A stretch of DNA of 64,000 bases, taken from Burkholderia sp. GTDB lineage: Bacteria; Pseudomonadota; Gammaproteobacteria; Burkholderiales; Burkholderiaceae. Shown in pieces: positions 38,379-47,269 of this stretch. Location: NCBI GenBank assembly GCA_031253835.1, contig JAIRVP010000069.1, forward strand, positions 20,792-84,791. The letters run 5' to 3'. The notes beneath the pieces are model-generated. The model worked only from the letters and a program-made list of their open reading frames with translations. It was not told the DNA's origin and searched no databases. Made by a program: the position numbers and the translations under genes. Numbering within the stretch: the stretch's first letter is position 1; every line of letters starts with the position of its first letter.

Positions 38379-40166
38379 ATGATGCCCACCTCCCCCGCCG
38401 CCGCCACGATCGAACAGGCGCTGGCGCACCATCAGGCCGAACGGCTGGAAGAGGCCGAGACGCTGTACCGGCAGATCCTCGACACCGATCCCCGGCACGC
38501 GGACGCGCTTCACCTCCTCGGCCTGATCGGCCATCAGTACGGGCGCTATCAGGAGGCATCCGACCTGATCATGGCGGCGATCGAGATCCGGCCGGACGCG
38601 ATGTACTACTACAACCTCGGCAACGTGATGCAGGCGGACAACCGTCACGCCGCCGCCGCCGAGTGCTTCCGTCTCGCAATCGAGCTGCGACCCGACTCCG
38701 TCGATGCGTACAACAACCTCGGCAACGCGCTGCGGCTCGCCGGCGACGCCCGCGCGGCCGTCGATGCGTTCTGCCAGGCCATTGCACTGAAGCCGGACAA
38801 CGGCCAGGCCTACAACAACCTTGCGAATGCGCTGTTCGACCTGAACGAGATTCCGGCCGCGCTCGAGGCTTACCGGCACGCGGTCGCGCTGCGCCCCGAA
38901 CTGCCGGAACCGCGCAGCAACCTGCTGTTCGCGAGCCACTGCAGCGAAGCGTTCGACCACGACGCATATCTCGCCGAGGCCGCGCGCTACGACGAACTGG
39001 TCACGCGGCGCGCGAGGCCGTGGACGGACTGGCTCGTCGACCTGGCTCCGCGGGTCGGGCGGCCGCTGAAGGTCGGCATCGTGTCGGGCGACCTGAAGTC
39101 GCATCCGGTCGGCTATTTCATCGAGAGCATGCTGAAGCATCTCGACGCGAACCGGATCGAGATGCATGCGTACCCGACGCGCGACGTCGAGGACGACGTG
39201 ACCGCCCGCATCAAGCCGGCCTTCTCGACATGGACCAGCATCGCCGGCCTGAGCGACGAAGCGGCGGCCGCGCGTGTCCGCGCGGACCGCATCGACGTGC
39301 TGCTCGACGCGGCGGGCCACACGGTCTACAACCGCCTGCCGCTGTTCGCGTGGAAGCCGGCGCCGCTGCAGGCGAGCTGGCCCGGTTATTTCGCGAGCAC
39401 CGGCGTGCGCGCGATCGACTACGTGATCGGCGACCGTCACGTGCTGCCGCCCGCCGAGGCCGCGCATTTCACCGAGAGGCCGTGGCATCTGCCGGACAGC
39501 TATCTGTGCTTCACGCCGCCGGACGAGCCTGTCGACGTCGGCGCGCTGCCGATGCTCGCGAACGGCCATCCGACCTTCGGCTATTTCGGCAAGCTCGCGA
39601 AGATCACCGATCACGTCGTCGCGGTCTGGTCGCGCGTGCTGCAATCGGTCGCGGGCGCGAAGCTGTTCGTGAAGGCGGAGCATCTCGACGATCCGCGCGA
39701 GCAGCAGGCGCTTGCCGCGCGCTTCGCGGCGCACGGCATCGACGCGCAGCGCCTGATCCTCGAAGGCCGCTCGCCGCGCGCCGAATACCTGGCCGCGTAC
39801 CGGCGCGTCGACCTGGTGCTGAGCCCGTTCCCGTATCCGGGCGGCACGACGACCGCCGAAGCGCTGTGGATGGGCGTGCCCGTGCTGTGCCGGCGCGGCG
39901 AGCGCTTCCTGTCGCACATCGCCGAGAGCCTGCTGCATTCGGCGGAGCTGCTCGAGTGGATCGCGGACGACGACGACGCGTATGTCGCGAAGGCCGTCGC
40001 GCAGGTCGGCCAGCCCGCCGAGCTGGCGGCGCTGCGCACGACGCTGCGCGCGCGGGTGCTCGCGTCGCCGCTGTGCGACGCGCCCCGCTTCGCGCGCCAC
40101 TTCGAGGACGCACTGCACGGCATGTGGGCACAGCACGTCGAAGCCGCGCCTGGCGCATCCGTGTGA
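38379..40166 (+). CDS. TPR-containing O-GlcNAc-transferase-like glycosyltransferase (GT41), copy 1
   Basis: A 595-residue cytoplasmic protein. Residues about 5-190 form roughly five tetratricopeptide repeats (for example YYYNLGNVMQADNRHAAAAE and AYNNLGNALRLAGDARAAVD). The rest is the GT41/SPINDLY-type catalytic region: LKVGIVSGDLKSHPVGYFIE with the His-Pro pair, VLLDAAGHTVYNRLPLFAWK, GYFGKLAKITDHVVAVWSRV, and the UDP-binding PFPYPGGTTTAEALWMGVPV. Bacterial homologues next to fliC glycosylate Ser/Thr of flagellin. It is the shortest of three tandem paralogues and the most diverged. Confidence 0.9.
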   Translation: MMPTSPAAATIEQALAHHQAERLEEAETLYRQILDTDPRHADALHLLGLIGHQYGRYQEASDLIMAAIEIRPDAMYYYNLGNVMQADNRHAAAAECFRLAIELRPDSVDAYNNLGNALRLAGDARAAVDAFCQAIALKPDNGQAYNNLANALFDLNEIPAALEAYRHAVALRPELPEPRSNLLFASHCSEAFDHDAYLAEAARYDELVTRRARPWTDWLVDLAPRVGRPLKVGIVSGDLKSHPVGYFIESMLKHLDANRIEMHAYPTRDVEDDVTARIKPAFSTWTSIAGLSDEAAAARVRADRIDVLLDAAGHTVYNRLPLFAWKPAPLQASWPGYFASTGVRAIDYVIGDRHVLPPAEAAHFTERPWHLPDSYLCFTPPDEPVDVGALPMLANGHPTFGYFGKLAKITDHVVAVWSRVLQSVAGAKLFVKAEHLDDPREQQALAARFAAHGIDAQRLILEGRSPRAEYLAAYRRVDLVLSPFPYPGGTTTAEALWMGVPVLCRRGERFLSHIAESLLHSAELLEWIADDDDAYVAKAVAQVGQPAELAALRTTLRARVLASPLCDAPRFARHFEDALHGMWAQHVEAAPGASV

Positions 40167-40407
40167 GGCCGCTCACGACGTGACGTGCGTGGGCATTTCC
40201 ACGCCGGCGGCAAGCGGAACATGGCGCCCCTCGCGCTGAACACCGCGCCGGCCGACGTGATCGTCATTCCGACCGGTGGCGCGTGCGCGGCACCGTCGTC
40301 GGGATGGCACGCGATGGGATGGCGGCGTCGGCCGTGACGATGGGTCACGGCGGTCGGCCGATCGACTTCGGACACGATCCGCATCCCTATTGAGCAGGAC
40401 AGACGAG
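40167..40407 (+). other. Gap between TPR-GT copies 1 and 2, with a 38-codon ORF
   Basis: The 241-base gap holds a possible small ORF, ATG 40221 to TGA 40337 (MAPLALNTAPADVIVIPTGG and 18 more residues), with no ribosome binding site and no recognised family. Nothing else stands out. Confidence 0.2.
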
Positions 40408-42606
40408 ATGGACGGAACAGGACAGGCATTGCAGGCGGCGCTCGCGCATCATCAGGCGGGGCGTCTCGCGGAAGCGAAGACGCTGTACGACGCGATCCTC
40501 GCCGCGCAGCCGGGCCAGCCGGATGCGCTGCATTTCCTCGGGCTGCTGGCGTGCCAGCTGAAGCAGTACGACGCGGGCATTGCGCTGATGGAGCAATCGC
40601 TCGTCGAGCGGCCGGACGCGTCGTACTTCAACAACCTGGGCAACATGCTGCGCGAAAGCGGCCGGCTCGACGACGCGATCGCGCACTATCGGCGCGCGGT
40701 GGGGCTGCGACCGGACTATCCGGAGGCGCACAACAACCTCGGCAACGCGTTGCGCGACGCGCGCGAGCCGGCGGCCGCGATGGAGAGCTGCGCGCGCGCG
40801 ATCGAGCTGCGGCCCGGTTACGCGGAGGCGTACAACAACCTCGGCAATGCGCTGCAGGATCTGGGCGACCTCGACGGCGCCGCCACGCATTACGGCCGCG
40901 CGATCGAGCTGGATGCGTCGATGGCGATGGCCCACGCGAACCTGAGCGCCGTGCGTCACAAGCAACTGCGCTGCGCGGAAGCGCTCGCGCATGCGCAGGA
41001 CGCGATCCGGCTCGCGCCGAACCTCGGCGACGCACATAACCACGCGGGCAACGCGTATCACGGACTGAACCGGCTCGAGGATGCGCAAGCGTGCCATCGC
41101 ACGGCCGTCACGCTCAATCCGGCGGACGCCGGCGCGTGCCACAACCTGTCCGTCGTGCTGCTGAAGCTGCAGCGGCTCGACGAGGCGCTCGTGTATTGCC
41201 GGCAGGCGTTGCAGGCCGGCCCGCCGGCTGTGTTGATGCACGTCAATCTCGGCGACATCCTGCGCGCGCAGGGCAACGTCGATGCCGCGGTCCACGCGTA
41301 TCGCGATGCGCTTGCGCTGGTGCGCGACGACGCCGACGACGTCGCGGCGACCGTGCTGAACCGGTTGCTGTTCAGCGCGGCGGCATCCGCTTGCGTGAAC
41401 CCCGCCGACTACCTGGCCGACGCGCGGCGCTATGGCCGGCACCTGGCCACGCGTTCGACGCGCTACGCGCACGATCCAAGCGAGCGGGCTGCGCGCACAC
41501 AAGGGCGGCCGCTGCGCGTCGGCTTCGTGTCCGGCGACCTGCGCCTGCACCCGGTCGGCATCTTCCTGGAAAGCGTGCTCGCGCACCTCGAGCGCACGCG
41601 CATCGACCTGCGCGTGTACGTGACTACGGACGAGGAGGACGCGATCACCGCGAAACTGAAGCCGCACGCGAACGGCTGGCGCTCGATCGCCGCGCTGGGT
41701 CCGGACCTGGCCGCGCGGATGATTCACGACGACGAAATCGACGTCCTCGTCGACCTCGCGGGCCATACGCAGTCGAGCGGGCTCCCCGTGTTCGGCTGGA
41801 AACCCGCGCCGGTGCAGGCGAGCTGGCTCGGTTTCTTCGCGTCGACCGGCTGCGACGCGATCGACTACTTCGTCGGCGACCGCTACACGCTGCCGGACGC
41901 CGAAGCGCATCACTTCGTCGAGAAGCCGTGGCGGCTGCCGGACAGCTTCCTGTGCTTCACGCCGCCGGCCTGCGACGTCGAGGTCGGCCCGCTGCCGATG
42001 GCGGCGCGCGGCCATCCGACGTTCGGTTGCTTCGGCCAGCTCGTGAAGATCGGCGACGACGTCGTGCGCGCGTGGTCGCGCATCCTGCACGCGCTGCCGG
42101 ACGCGCGGCTGCTGCTCAAGGCGCACGAGCTCGGTCGCGAGGGCGTGCGCGACGCGACCGCCGCGCGCTTCGCGCGGCACGGCATCGGCGCGGACCGGCT
42201 GATCCTCGAGGGCGGCTCGCCACGCGAGGAATACCTTGCCGCGTACAACCGCATCGACGTCGCGCTGAGCCCGTTTCCGTACCCGGGCGGCACGACCACG
42301 GCCGAAGCGCTGTGGATGGGCGTGCCGGTGCTCGCCATGAAGGGCGGGCGCTTTGTCACGCACATCTGCGAAAGCGTGCTGCACGCGGCGGGCATGGGCG
42401 AATGGGTCGCTGACGGCGAGGACAGCTATGTCGCGAAGGCGATCGCGGCGGTGCGCGATCGCGAGCGCCTCGCGGCGCGGCGCGCGAGCCTGCGTGCGCA
42501 GCTGCTCGCGTCGCCGCTGTGCGACGCGCGCCGGTTCGCGGCGCATCTCGAAGCGGCGTTCCTCGCCATGTGGCAACGCTATACGAACTCGGAGCAGGAA
42601 GCATGA
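40408..42606 (+). CDS. TPR-containing O-GlcNAc-transferase-like glycosyltransferase (GT41), copy 2
   Basis: A 732-residue paralogue of the preceding gene. The N-terminal region (about 1-330) has nine to ten tetratricopeptide repeats; the catalytic region has LRVGFVSGDLRLHPVGIFLE, VLVDLAGHTQSSGLPVFGWK, TFGCFGQLVKIGDDVVRAWS and PFPYPGGTTTAEALWMGVPV. ATG 40408 is chosen because the TPR homology begins immediately (MDGTGQALQAALAHHQAGRL), as in copy 3. Its stop overlaps the start of copy 3 (ATGA). Its first 140 codons are nearly the same DNA as copy 3. Likely target: flagellin, encoded nearby. Confidence 0.92.
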   Translation: MDGTGQALQAALAHHQAGRLAEAKTLYDAILAAQPGQPDALHFLGLLACQLKQYDAGIALMEQSLVERPDASYFNNLGNMLRESGRLDDAIAHYRRAVGLRPDYPEAHNNLGNALRDAREPAAAMESCARAIELRPGYAEAYNNLGNALQDLGDLDGAATHYGRAIELDASMAMAHANLSAVRHKQLRCAEALAHAQDAIRLAPNLGDAHNHAGNAYHGLNRLEDAQACHRTAVTLNPADAGACHNLSVVLLKLQRLDEALVYCRQALQAGPPAVLMHVNLGDILRAQGNVDAAVHAYRDALALVRDDADDVAATVLNRLLFSAAASACVNPADYLADARRYGRHLATRSTRYAHDPSERAARTQGRPLRVGFVSGDLRLHPVGIFLESVLAHLERTRIDLRVYVTTDEEDAITAKLKPHANGWRSIAALGPDLAARMIHDDEIDVLVDLAGHTQSSGLPVFGWKPAPVQASWLGFFASTGCDAIDYFVGDRYTLPDAEAHHFVEKPWRLPDSFLCFTPPACDVEVGPLPMAARGHPTFGCFGQLVKIGDDVVRAWSRILHALPDARLLLKAHELGREGVRDATAARFARHGIGADRLILEGGSPREEYLAAYNRIDVALSPFPYPGGTTTAEALWMGVPVLAMKGGRFVTHICESVLHAAGMGEWVADGEDSYVAKAIAAVRDRERLAARRASLRAQLLASPLCDARRFAAHLEAAFLAMWQRYTNSEQEA
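40439..40868 (+). repeat. Long direct repeat, first copy
   Basis: About 430 bases encoding the first four TPR units of TPR-GT copy 2 are repeated at 42634-43063 in copy 3. By eye there are roughly 20 mismatches (about 95% identity). Both copies then diverge abruptly. Shorter identical patches recur in the catalytic parts (41508-41583 with 43979-44054). Confidence 0.9.
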
Positions 42607-45089
42607 ACGATATCCACGACACGCTGCAGTCCGCGCTGGCGCATCATCAGGCGGGGCGTCTCGCGGAAGCGAAGACACTGTACGACGCGATCCTCACCGC
42701 GCAGCCGGGCCAGCCGGATGCACTGCATTTCCTCGGGCTGCTGGCGTGCCAGCTGAAGCAGTACGACGCGGGGCTTGTGCTGATGGAGCAATCGCTCGTC
42801 GAGCGGCCGGACGCATCGTATTTCAACAACCTGGGCAACATGCTGCGCGAAAGCGGCCGGCTCGACGACGCGATCGCATACTATCGGCGCGCGGTGGGGC
42901 TGCGACCGGACTATCCGGAGGCGCACAACAACCTCGGCAACGCGTTGCGCGACGCACGCGAGCCGGCGGCCGCGATGGAGAGCTGCGCGCGCGCGATCGA
43001 GCTGCGGCCCGGCTATGCCGAGGCGTATAACAATCTCGGCAACGCGCTGCAGGACCTGGGCGAGCACGAAGCGGCGGCCGCGAGCTACGCCAAGGCCGTC
43101 GCGCACCAGCCGCAGTATGCGGATGCGTACTGCAATCTCGGCAACGCGCTGCATGCGCAGGAGAAATTCGACGATGCTGCGGAGGCCTATCGTCGCGCCA
43201 TCGCGCTGCAACCGGGCTTCCGTATCGCGCACCGGGGGCTGAGCGCGACGCTGCGCGTGGCCGGCGATCTGCAAGGCGCGATCGACCATGCGCGCGAGGG
43301 GCTCGATCCGGGCGACGCAGACGCGCACTGCGTGCTGGCAAGGTTGCTGCAGCGCATCGGCGATTTCGACAAGGCGCTCGAACTGCTCGAGCAGGCGGTC
43401 GCGATCGACCCCGCGCATGCACAGGCATGGGCGTGGCTCGGCGATTTGCGCAACCAGCAGGGCGAATACGGGCAGGCGGTGCAGGTGTGCCGGCGTGCGA
43501 TCGAGCTTGATCCCGAGTTGGCCGACGCATACAACTTCCTCGGCTTCGCGTATCACAACCTCAACTTGCTGGCCGCCGCGGAGTTGAGCCACCGGCATGC
43601 GATCGACCTGAACCCGGACGATGCCGACGCGCATCACAACCTCGCCGCCGCGCTGTTTCGGCTCGAGAAGCTCGACGAGGCGATGAAGCACACCGAGATC
43701 GCGCGGGAGCTCGGCATCGAGCCGCTGAAGGTCCAGATGACGCTCGGCGACATCCTGTGGGCGAAAGGGGATCTCGCCGGCGCGCTGGATGCGTTCCGCT
43801 CGGCGATCCGGCACGACCTGCATCGCGCGTACTCGCGGATGCTGTTCAACATGTCGAGTTCGCCCGCGTTCGAGCCGCAGGAGTGGGTCGCTGAAGCGCG
43901 CCGCTACGGCGAGCATCTCGAGCGCGACGCGCATCCGTTCGAGCACGACCGCGCGCAGCGCGTCGCGCAGGCGCAGGGGCGGCCGCTGCGCGTCGGCTTC
44001 GTGTCGGGCGACCTGCGCCAGCACCCGGTCGGCATCTTCCTGGAAAGCGTGCTCGCGCGGATCGACCGGTCGCGCATCGAGCCGCATGCCTATGTGACGT
44101 TCGTCGGCGAGGACGACGTGACCGCGCGGCTCAGGCCGAACTTCGCGAGCTGGAAGAAGGTGGTCAGCCTGGGCCGCGAGGAGGCCGCGCAACTGATTCG
44201 CGACGACGGCATCGACATCCTGATCGATATGGCAGGCCATACCAACTGGAGCGGCCTGCCGATCTTCGGGCACAAGCCTGCGCCGGTGCAGGCGAGCTGG
44301 CTCGGTTTCTTCGCAACGACCGGTTGCCGCGCGATCGACTATTTCATCGGTGATGCGCATACGCTACCGGCCGACGAGGCGCATCACTTCACCGAACGGC
44401 CGTGGCGACTGCCGGACAGCTACCTGTGCTTCACGCCGCCGCCGTACGATGTCGCGGTCGGCCCGCTGCCGATGGTGACTCATGGCGGCGTCACGTTCGG
44501 CTGCTTCGGCAAGCTGATCAAGATCAGCGACGAGGTCGTCGCGCTGTGGTCGCGCATCCTGCACGCGCTGCCGGACGCGCGCCTGCTGCTGAAGGCCCAT
44601 GAGCTCGGCGCCGGCGACGTGAACCAGGCGACGCTCGACCGCTTCGCGCGGCATGGCATCGGCGCGGACCGGCTGATCCTCGAGGGCGGCTCGCCGCGTG
44701 CGGAATACTTCGCCGCATACAACCGCATCGACATCGCGCTGAGCCCGTTCCCGTACCCGGGTGGCACGACCACCGCCGAAGCGCTGTGGATGGGCGTGCC
44801 GGTGCTCGGGATGAAGGGTAGCCGCTTCGTCACGCACATTTGCGAGAGCCTGCTGCACGCGGCGGGCATGGGCGACTGGATCGCGGAAGACGAGGCGGCG
44901 TACCTTGCGAAGGCCGTCGCGTTCGCGCGCGACCGCGACGGGCTGGCGACGCTGCGTGCAACGCTGCGCGAGCGCGCGCTGGCGTCGCCGTTGTGCGATG
45001 CGTCGCGCTTCGCACGCAACCTCGAGGACGCGCTGCACGGCATGTGGACCCGCTACGCGGCTGGTGAGACGGCGACCCGGGACGCGTGA
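42603..45089 (+). CDS. TPR-containing O-GlcNAc-transferase-like glycosyltransferase (GT41), copy 3
   Basis: An 828-residue protein, the longest of the three tandem paralogues. About twelve tetratricopeptide repeats cover residues 5-430, followed by the GT41 catalytic region: LRVGFVSGDLRQHPVGIFLE, ILIDMAGHTNWSGLPIFGHK, TFGCFGKLIKISDEVVALWS and PFPYPGGTTTAEALWMGVPV. It starts at an ATG overlapping the stop of copy 2. It lies next to the minus-strand fliT-fliD-fliC genes, convergent with fliT. Its stop overlaps a GTG that begins a short relic of a further copy. More repeats than copy 2 may widen or alter acceptor choice. Confidence 0.93.
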   Translation: MNDIHDTLQSALAHHQAGRLAEAKTLYDAILTAQPGQPDALHFLGLLACQLKQYDAGLVLMEQSLVERPDASYFNNLGNMLRESGRLDDAIAYYRRAVGLRPDYPEAHNNLGNALRDAREPAAAMESCARAIELRPGYAEAYNNLGNALQDLGEHEAAAASYAKAVAHQPQYADAYCNLGNALHAQEKFDDAAEAYRRAIALQPGFRIAHRGLSATLRVAGDLQGAIDHAREGLDPGDADAHCVLARLLQRIGDFDKALELLEQAVAIDPAHAQAWAWLGDLRNQQGEYGQAVQVCRRAIELDPELADAYNFLGFAYHNLNLLAAAELSHRHAIDLNPDDADAHHNLAAALFRLEKLDEAMKHTEIARELGIEPLKVQMTLGDILWAKGDLAGALDAFRSAIRHDLHRAYSRMLFNMSSSPAFEPQEWVAEARRYGEHLERDAHPFEHDRAQRVAQAQGRPLRVGFVSGDLRQHPVGIFLESVLARIDRSRIEPHAYVTFVGEDDVTARLRPNFASWKKVVSLGREEAAQLIRDDGIDILIDMAGHTNWSGLPIFGHKPAPVQASWLGFFATTGCRAIDYFIGDAHTLPADEAHHFTERPWRLPDSYLCFTPPPYDVAVGPLPMVTHGGVTFGCFGKLIKISDEVVALWSRILHALPDARLLLKAHELGAGDVNQATLDRFARHGIGADRLILEGGSPRAEYFAAYNRIDIALSPFPYPGGTTTAEALWMGVPVLGMKGSRFVTHICESLLHAAGMGDWIAEDEAAYLAKAVAFARDRDGLATLRATLRERALASPLCDASRFARNLEDALHGMWTRYAAGETATRDA
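42634..43063 (+). repeat. Long direct repeat, second copy
   Basis: Second copy of the repeat described at 40439-40868; the two start points lie 2195 bases apart. Confidence 0.9.
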
Positions 45090-45154
45090 CGAGCGGGATC
45101 GCGCCACGGCTGGAAGCCACGCTCGCGCATCGCCGGGCCGGCCGCCCGAGATGA
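45086..45154 (+). pseudogene. Relic of the start of a fourth TPR-GT gene
   Basis: GTG 45086 overlaps the stop of TPR-GT copy 3 (GTGA), just as the copy 3 start overlaps the stop of copy 2. It encodes 22 residues, including APRLEATLAHRRAGRPR, then TGA. This mirrors the start of the intact copies (LQAALAHHQAGRL; LQSALAHHQAGRL) with Leu-x-x-x-Leu-Ala-His-x-x-Ala-Gly-Arg kept. The remaining body is missing. Chance similarity in a high-GC stretch is possible but the shared overlap geometry argues against it. Confidence 0.5.
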
Positions 45155-45225
45155 TCGACGCGGCCGTCGAGCGGGCGACGCGGGCGTAGCCGGCGCGATC
45201 CGGCTCGCGCTCCCGCCTGCAGGCG

Positions 45226-45250
45226 AAAAAAAAGCCGCATTGAAGCGGCT
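45226..45250 (-). terminator. Terminator of fliT
   Basis: On the minus strand AGCCGC-TTCAAT-GCGGCT is followed by TTTTTTT. It lies about 80 bases past the fliT stop codon. Confidence 0.88.
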
Positions 45251-45330
45251 CGACGGTACGGCGACAACGGACCGCTCGACTGGCGGCGTCTTTTAATTCG
45301 AAATGCGCGGCGGGCGAGACGCCCGGCCGG

Positions 45331-45627
45331 TCACAGCATGCCGGCTTTCTGGTACTGGCTCGCGGCCTTGATCCGCTCCTGGGACTGCGCAAATTCCGCA
45401 GCCAGGCGGTCACGGTCGGTCTGCGCATGCGCCGTGATCGACGCGTCGATCGCCATGATCTGCCGCACCTGGTCCAGCACGTCCGGGGTCTGCTCGCCGG
45501 ACAGGTTCATCAGCAGCGGCGAGCGTTCGTCGACGAGGGCCGCGACGCGCACCCAGTCGCGTGCATCGGCCGCCGACTGCATGGCACGGGTCAGGTCGAG
45601 GGCGCGGGACAGGGTGTCGTTCGTCAT
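45331..45627 (-). CDS. fliT: Flagellar export chaperone FliT
   Basis: A 98-residue, largely helical protein placed directly downstream of fliD, the usual position of fliT. FliT binds the filament cap protein FliD for export and in enterobacteria also restrains FlhDC. The start MTNDTLSRALDLTRAMQSAA fits the family length; a longer form from 45654 is possible. Sequence conservation of FliT is low, so the call leans on gene order and size. Confidence 0.82.
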   Translation of the reverse strand: MTNDTLSRALDLTRAMQSAADARDWVRVAALVDERSPLLMNLSGEQTPDVLDQVRQIMAIDASITAHAQTDRDRLAAEFAQSQERIKAASQYQKAGML

Positions 45628-45657
45628 GATTCTGCTCCGAAGGGGGGCGGCCAAGGC

Positions 45658-47076
45658 TTACTTGTTGCTGGCCATCGCGCCGGCGCTGTTCTGGCCGCCG
45701 AACAGCTGGGTCAGGTAGCGGGTGTTGTTCGCCATCGTCGCCATCAGCGTGTTCAGCGCGGTGAACTGCGCATTGTATTGCTTGGTCAACTGGTCCGAGT
45801 AGCTCTGCAGCTGCGTCGCCTGACCCTGCACACTCGTCAGATCGGCGTTGATCGCGTTGGTGCGCTGGTCGATCAGGCCGGACGTCTGCGTGTACGAGTT
45901 GATGTTCGCATTGAGCGCCTGGGCGATGCCGTTCGTCTGGTTGAAGATCGCCGCCACCGCGGAACCGTTCGACTTGAGCGCGGTGGTCAGCGCGGCGGTG
46001 TCGACCGACATCGCGCCGGTCGAGTCCACGTTGATGCCGATGCTGCCGAGCGCATAGGTCGTGCCGCCCGTCGTGACGCCGCTGCTGAGCGTCGTCGCGA
46101 GCGTGTTCCGGATCGTGTTCAGCATCGCGTCGCCGAGCATCGGGCCGGCGGTCTTCGCCGTCGGGTCGTAGGACGACAGCGATTTCGCGGTATTCACGAA
46201 GTTGGTATACGCGGTCGCGAAATTGTTGATCGCGGTCGTCGCCGCGGCCGTGTCCTGCGACAGCGTGACGGTTTGCGTCGTGCCGACAGCGGCCTGCGAC
46301 AGCGCCAGCGTGACGCCCGTCAGCGCGCCCGACACGTTGTTCGACGCGCTCGACACCGGCGTGCCGTCGATCGTCAGCTTCGCGTCGGCGGCCGGCGTGA
46401 CCGTCGTGTACCCCGACGTCAGTTTCGAATTGACGCCCGTACCCGAGATCGAAATCGTGTTGGCCGCGCCGGTGGCGTTCGACTGCATCACGAGATGCTG
46501 GCCGTCCGAACCGGTGATGACCGACGCGGTGACGCCGGCATTGCCGGATGCGGAATTGATCGACGACGCGATGTCGGACAGCGACGCGCCGGCCGCCACG
46601 TTGACGTTGAACGCGGGGTTGCTGCCGAAGGTGATGCTCAGCGAGCCGGCCGAGATCGTGTCCGCCGACGTCACGCCGGCCGACGACAGCTTGTTGGCGG
46701 TCGCGAGCTGCGTGACATTGACCGAATACGAACCGGCCACCGCGCCGCTGCCGCTCTTGATCGTCGTCGCGATGCCCGTGCCGCTCGCCGTCGCGGCCAG
46801 GCTGCTGAGCGTGGTGCCGTCCGAGAGGCCGGTGAGCGCGGTCTGCAGCGCGGACAGCGCACCCTTCAGTTGGCCGATCGCGGACAACTGCGTATTGTCG
46901 TTCGTCTGCCGGGCCTGCAGGGCCTGCAATTGCCCGGTCGTCTTCGCGTTCACCAGCGTCGTGACGAGCGTATTGACGTCGAGCGACGAATTGGTCGCGC
47001 CGCTGATGATCGATTGACCTGCATTCGCGAGGATGCTGCTGATGTCCGTGCTGCTGACGGGGGTCGTGGTGGCCAT
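45658..47076 (-). CDS. fliD: Flagellar filament cap protein FliD
   Basis: A 472-residue flagellar hook-associated protein 2, which caps the filament and guides flagellin folding. The N-terminal domain shows DISSILANAGQSIISGATNS and the family stretch SLDVNTLVTTLVNAKTTGQL. The centre is Ser/Thr/Ala-rich, and the C-terminal helix ends with LNTLMATMANNTRYLTQLFG. Composition is rich in Ser/Thr, which may matter in a strain with dedicated glycosyltransferases nearby. It lies between fliC and fliT. Confidence 0.95.
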   Translation of the reverse strand: MATTTPVSSTDISSILANAGQSIISGATNSSLDVNTLVTTLVNAKTTGQLQALQARQTNDNTQLSAIGQLKGALSALQTALTGLSDGTTLSSLAATASGTGIATTIKSGSGAVAGSYSVNVTQLATANKLSSAGVTSADTISAGSLSITFGSNPAFNVNVAAGASLSDIASSINSASGNAGVTASVITGSDGQHLVMQSNATGAANTISISGTGVNSKLTSGYTTVTPAADAKLTIDGTPVSSASNNVSGALTGVTLALSQAAVGTTQTVTLSQDTAAATTAINNFATAYTNFVNTAKSLSSYDPTAKTAGPMLGDAMLNTIRNTLATTLSSGVTTGGTTYALGSIGINVDSTGAMSVDTAALTTALKSNGSAVAAIFNQTNGIAQALNANINSYTQTSGLIDQRTNAINADLTSVQGQATQLQSYSDQLTKQYNAQFTALNTLMATMANNTRYLTQLFGGQNSAGAMASNK

Positions 47077-47139
47077 GCCGTTGCTCCGGTCGTCCGCGCA
47101 ATCAACGTGCGCGATGCGGCGGGGCGCCGCGGTTCAATG

Positions 47140-47162
47140 CAAAGAGGGAGGCGTGCCTCCCT
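47140..47162 (-). terminator. Hairpin after fliC
   Basis: On the minus strand AGGGAGG-CACG-CCTCCCT is followed by CTTTG, about 110 bases past the fliC stop and ahead of fliD. The U tract is poor, so some read-through into fliD is likely. Confidence 0.5.
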
Positions 47163-47269
47163 GGAGAATTCTGATCCGGGCGGGTTCGGCGGCGTCGCGA
47201 TGCGTCGCATGGCGACACCGCCGTGCCCGGAGGCGGGCGGGCACATGGCCCGCCGCGGATGCTGCTCGA

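Noticed and set aside
40221..40337. 38-codon ORF between TPR-GT copies 1 and 2
   Set aside because: Not accepted as a gene: no ribosome binding site, no family; listed only as gap content.
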